64,000 nt of DNA from contig NZ_JACIDT010000001.1 of the NCBI RefSeq assembly GCF_014196495.1, positions 62,001-126,000 of the forward strand, read 5' to 3'. The translations under genes and the position numbers were made by a program. Below, in pieces: positions 61,747 through 64,000 of this stretch; positions within the stretch are counted from its first letter, which is position 1; every line of letters begins with the position of its first letter. This DNA comes from Sphingobium jiangsuense (lineage in GTDB: Bacteria > Pseudomonadota > Alphaproteobacteria > Sphingomonadales > Sphingomonadaceae). Under the pieces are notes generated by a model. That model ran no database searches. It had not been told where the DNA came from and saw only the letters and a program-made list of their open reading frames with translations.

Positions 61747-64000
61747 ATGCGGAAGATTCTATTTGCATCGACGGCGCTCTGCGCCGCTCTGGCGGCGGTT
61801 GCGGCGCAGGCGCAGGAAGCGCAGGCGGACAGGACCGGAGCCGGGATCGGCGAGATCGTCGTGACGGCCCAGCGCAAGGAGCAGAATCTGCAGGACGTCG
61901 GCGTCGCCATCGACGCGGTCGGCGCCGACAGCCTCGCCGCGCGAGGGGTCGTCAACGTCACCGACCTGACCCGCGCGGTCCCGGCGATCGCGATCAACAA
62001 TGCGGGCGGGCAGGTAACGTCGATCTTCCTGCGCGGCGTCGGCAACATCACCAACAACGCCTATTTCGACGCCGCCATCTCGCCCAATTATGACGGCGTG
62101 GTCCTCGGCCGCCCTTCCGGCGCGTTCGCCACCGCCTTCTACGATCTCGCCCGCGTCGAGGTGCTGAAGGGGCCGCAGGGCATCCTCTACGGCCGCAACG
62201 CGACCGGCGGCGCGGTCAACATCATCCCCAACCACCCCGCGATCGGCGACCGGTCGGCCGGCTTCTCGCTCTCCTACGGCAATTACGACGCGATCTCGGC
62301 CGAGGGCTATCTGAACCTGCCGGTATCGGAAACCAGCGCGCTGCGCGTGTCGGGGGTGCGCCAGCGGCATGACGGCTATAATCGCGACGGCTCGGCGGAT
62401 CAGGATCGCTACGGCGTGCGCGCGCAATATCTGATCGAACCGGCCGAAGGCTTGAGCGTGCGGATCGCGGGCGATTATACCAGGGTGCAGGGCGTCGGCG
62501 CCGGGGACAGCTATCTCGGCAACATCTCCGGCAATGCGCTGATCCCGGCCGGGTTCGACGGCAGCGAGGGGCTGAATACGCCCGCGGCCAACGCCTATCG
62601 CCAGACGCTGCTCGGCGCGCCGGGCTTCGGCTTCCTCGCGCCGATGAACGAGCAGCAGTCGATCGGCTATCGCTATTGGGGCGTGCATGCCGAGGCGAAG
62701 CTGGAAACCGGCATCGGCGAATTCACGCTGATCCCGGCCTATCGCAAGACGAAGGGCGCATCGGCCTTCTACGGCCCCGGCTTCAACACCGCCCAATTCA
62801 GCGAGGAATATGGCCAGTTCAGCACCGAGCTGCGGCTGGCGGGCCGGACCGGCATGATCGAATATGTGCTGGGCGGCTTCTATTTCGACGAGGACATCAG
62901 GGGCAACAACAACTTCAATCAGGAATTCGTGCTGCCGCTTCAGGATTACCGCTCCGGCACCAGGAGCTGGGCGGCGTTCGGCCAGCTGACCGCGCATGTC
63001 TCCGACCGCTTCCGGCTGATCGGCGGCCTGCGCTATACCGAGGACGAGAAGCGGATGGACGGCGTGCAGACCACGTTCGTCGCCCTGTGCGGCGGGTCGC
63101 CGCCCGATACGCCGCCGCGCTCCTTCGCGATCGGCTGCGCGGGCTTCCGCCCTGACGGCATGCCGAACCTGCCGCATTTCCCCAATTTCCTGCAACCGGG
63201 CGATGCCCATGCCTGGCTGGCGGCGAGCGGCTACATCCCCGCCAATATTCCCTATGCCGCCGGAACACAGGTCTATCCGGTCATTTCCTACGACCCGGCG
63301 ACGGGCGATCCCAATGATCGCAGTATCATCCTGAAGACCGAGGCGCCGGTGAACGACACCCGCTCCTTCAGCCGGGTGACGTGGAAAGCCGCCGCCGAAT
63401 TCGAGGCCGGGCCGAAGAACCTGCTCTACGCCTCGGTGGAGACGGGCTATCGCGCGGGCGGGTTGCAGATCGGCGGGGGCAGCGCGACCTATGAGCCGGA
63501 GTTCATCACCGCCTATACGCTGGGGTCGAAGAACCGCTTCCTCGACAACCGGCTGCAAATCAACCTGGAGGCGTTCTACTGGAAATATCGCGACCAGCAG
63601 ATCACCTATTTCAGCTACAGCGCGATATCCGGCACGGTTTCCAACACGAACGAGAATGTCGGCCGCTCGACGATCAAGGGCTTCGACGTCGACATCATCG
63701 CCAAGCCGTTCGCGGGCACCATCCTCTCCGGCAAGGTCCAGTATCTCGACACGCTGTACAAGGGCCTGACCCTGCGGACGCTGGCGCCGCGCGACAATTA
63801 CAACTGCCCCCGCACCGTCACCAACATCATGACGCCCAGCGGACCGGTGATCGAGTTCGACTGTTCGGGAAGGCCGCTGCTGCAAGCGCCGCAATGGACG
63901 GTCAATCTGGGCGTCGAGCAGGTCGTCCCGCTACCGGGCGAGGTCGAGCTGGCCGGCTCGGTCAACACCTCGTGGCGCGACAGCTTCTGGACCAATTTCA
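61747..64000 (+). CDS. TonB-dependent receptor, truncated by the window edge
   Basis: About 751 codons visible with no stop. The signal peptide is MRKILFASTALCAALAAVAA. The TonB-box-like IGEIVVTAQRKEQNLQDVGV, plug motifs VTSIFLRGVGNITN and LARVEVLKGPQGILYGRNAT (then GGAVNII), and barrel strands with alternating residues continue to the end. Ligand unknown; the ETGYRAGGLQIGG-type loop is common in sphingomonad receptors for organic compounds. The start is placed by the signal peptide, downstream of GGGGGAGGC. Confidence 0.93.
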   Translation, partial: MRKILFASTALCAALAAVAAQAQEAQADRTGAGIGEIVVTAQRKEQNLQDVGVAIDAVGADSLAARGVVNVTDLTRAVPAIAINNAGGQVTSIFLRGVGNITNNAYFDAAISPNYDGVVLGRPSGAFATAFYDLARVEVLKGPQGILYGRNATGGAVNIIPNHPAIGDRSAGFSLSYGNYDAISAEGYLNLPVSETSALRVSGVRQRHDGYNRDGSADQDRYGVRAQYLIEPAEGLSVRIAGDYTRVQGVGAGDSYLGNISGNALIPAGFDGSEGLNTPAANAYRQTLLGAPGFGFLAPMNEQQSIGYRYWGVHAEAKLETGIGEFTLIPAYRKTKGASAFYGPGFNTAQFSEEYGQFSTELRLAGRTGMIEYVLGGFYFDEDIRGNNNFNQEFVLPLQDYRSGTRSWAAFGQLTAHVSDRFRLIGGLRYTEDEKRMDGVQTTFVALCGGSPPDTPPRSFAIGCAGFRPDGMPNLPHFPNFLQPGDAHAWLAASGYIPANIPYAAGTQVYPVISYDPATGDPNDRSIILKTEAPVNDTRSFSRVTWKAAAEFEAGPKNLLYASVETGYRAGGLQIGGGSATYEPEFITAYTLGSKNRFLDNRLQINLEAFYWKYRDQQITYFSYSAISGTVSNTNENVGRSTIKGFDVDIIAKPFAGTILSGKVQYLDTLYKGLTLRTLAPRDNYNCPRTVTNIMTPSGPVIEFDCSGRPLLQAPQWTVNLGVEQVVPLPGEVELAGSVNTSWRDSFWTNF

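Overview
The window is about 66% GC and reads as the chromosome of a sphingomonad (Alphaproteobacteria, Sphingomonadales). The grounds are the alphaproteobacterial housekeeping proteins (RpoB, ParE, TadA, L28), two large TonB-dependent receptors, and the short mirrored intergenic repeats. No phage, CRISPR array or intact transposon is visible. Both window edges cut genes: rpoB on the left and a TonB-dependent receptor on the right.

Layout. 1-18 kb is core genome: rpoB, a membrane chemoreceptor, wecB-wecC (UDP-ManNAcA synthesis) followed by a CarF/TMEM189-type lipid desaturase and a sugar O-acetyltransferase, parE, a GtrA protein beside a GT-C-like membrane protein, tadA, rpmB, a phytase-like esterase, a glycine-zipper protein, glk and tRNA-Leu(CAA). 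18.5-43 kb is an accessory aromatic-catabolism region of about five operons. They encode a gentisate ring-cleavage branch, a CYP199-like P450 with two aldehyde dehydrogenases, and a seven-gene operon (extradiol dioxygenase, thiolase-like/DUF35 pair, CoA-transferase, flavin monooxygenase, amine oxidase, SnoaL-like protein). They also encode a NahE-type hydratase-aldolase coupled to a class II aldolase/decarboxylase, a GntR regulator, and an uptake operon (MFS, TonB receptor, FAD hydroxylase, amidohydrolase, MFS). AT-rich inverted repeats built on TTCCAA/TTGGAA recur at several of its promoters.

43.6-52.3 kb is an osmotic/ionic stress block: universal stress protein, NhaA, MscS-type channel, ProP-like transporter, the ectoine/hydroxyectoine operon ectABCD, and a divergent MarR regulator of the EctR type. 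ectA has no ATG, GTG or TTG in frame at its expected N-terminus. An ATA behind a good Shine-Dalgarno sequence is the best candidate start.

52.3-64 kb holds a DUF389 membrane protein, an ECF sigma/anti-sigma pair divergent from a secreted subtilase, a Gly/Ala-rich exported protein, a TFIIB-type zinc-ribbon protein, a Bax-inhibitor-1 (YbhL) protein, TerC, a flavodoxin-like reductase, a LysR regulator and a truncated TonB receptor. Two copies of a conserved structured RNA leader lie upstream of the zinc-ribbon and YbhL genes. They match the expected position of the ybhL leader RNA and show compensatory stem changes between copies.

How the genes may work together (inference): the catabolic region could import an aromatic compound through the TonB receptor and MFS carriers, hydroxylate it (P450, FAD and flavin monooxygenases) and open a ring by extradiol cleavage. 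The hydratase-aldolase would then release pyruvate plus an aromatic aldehyde, the aldehyde would be oxidised, and the carbon would be channelled to gentisate and ring fission. The actual substrate cannot be read from sequence.
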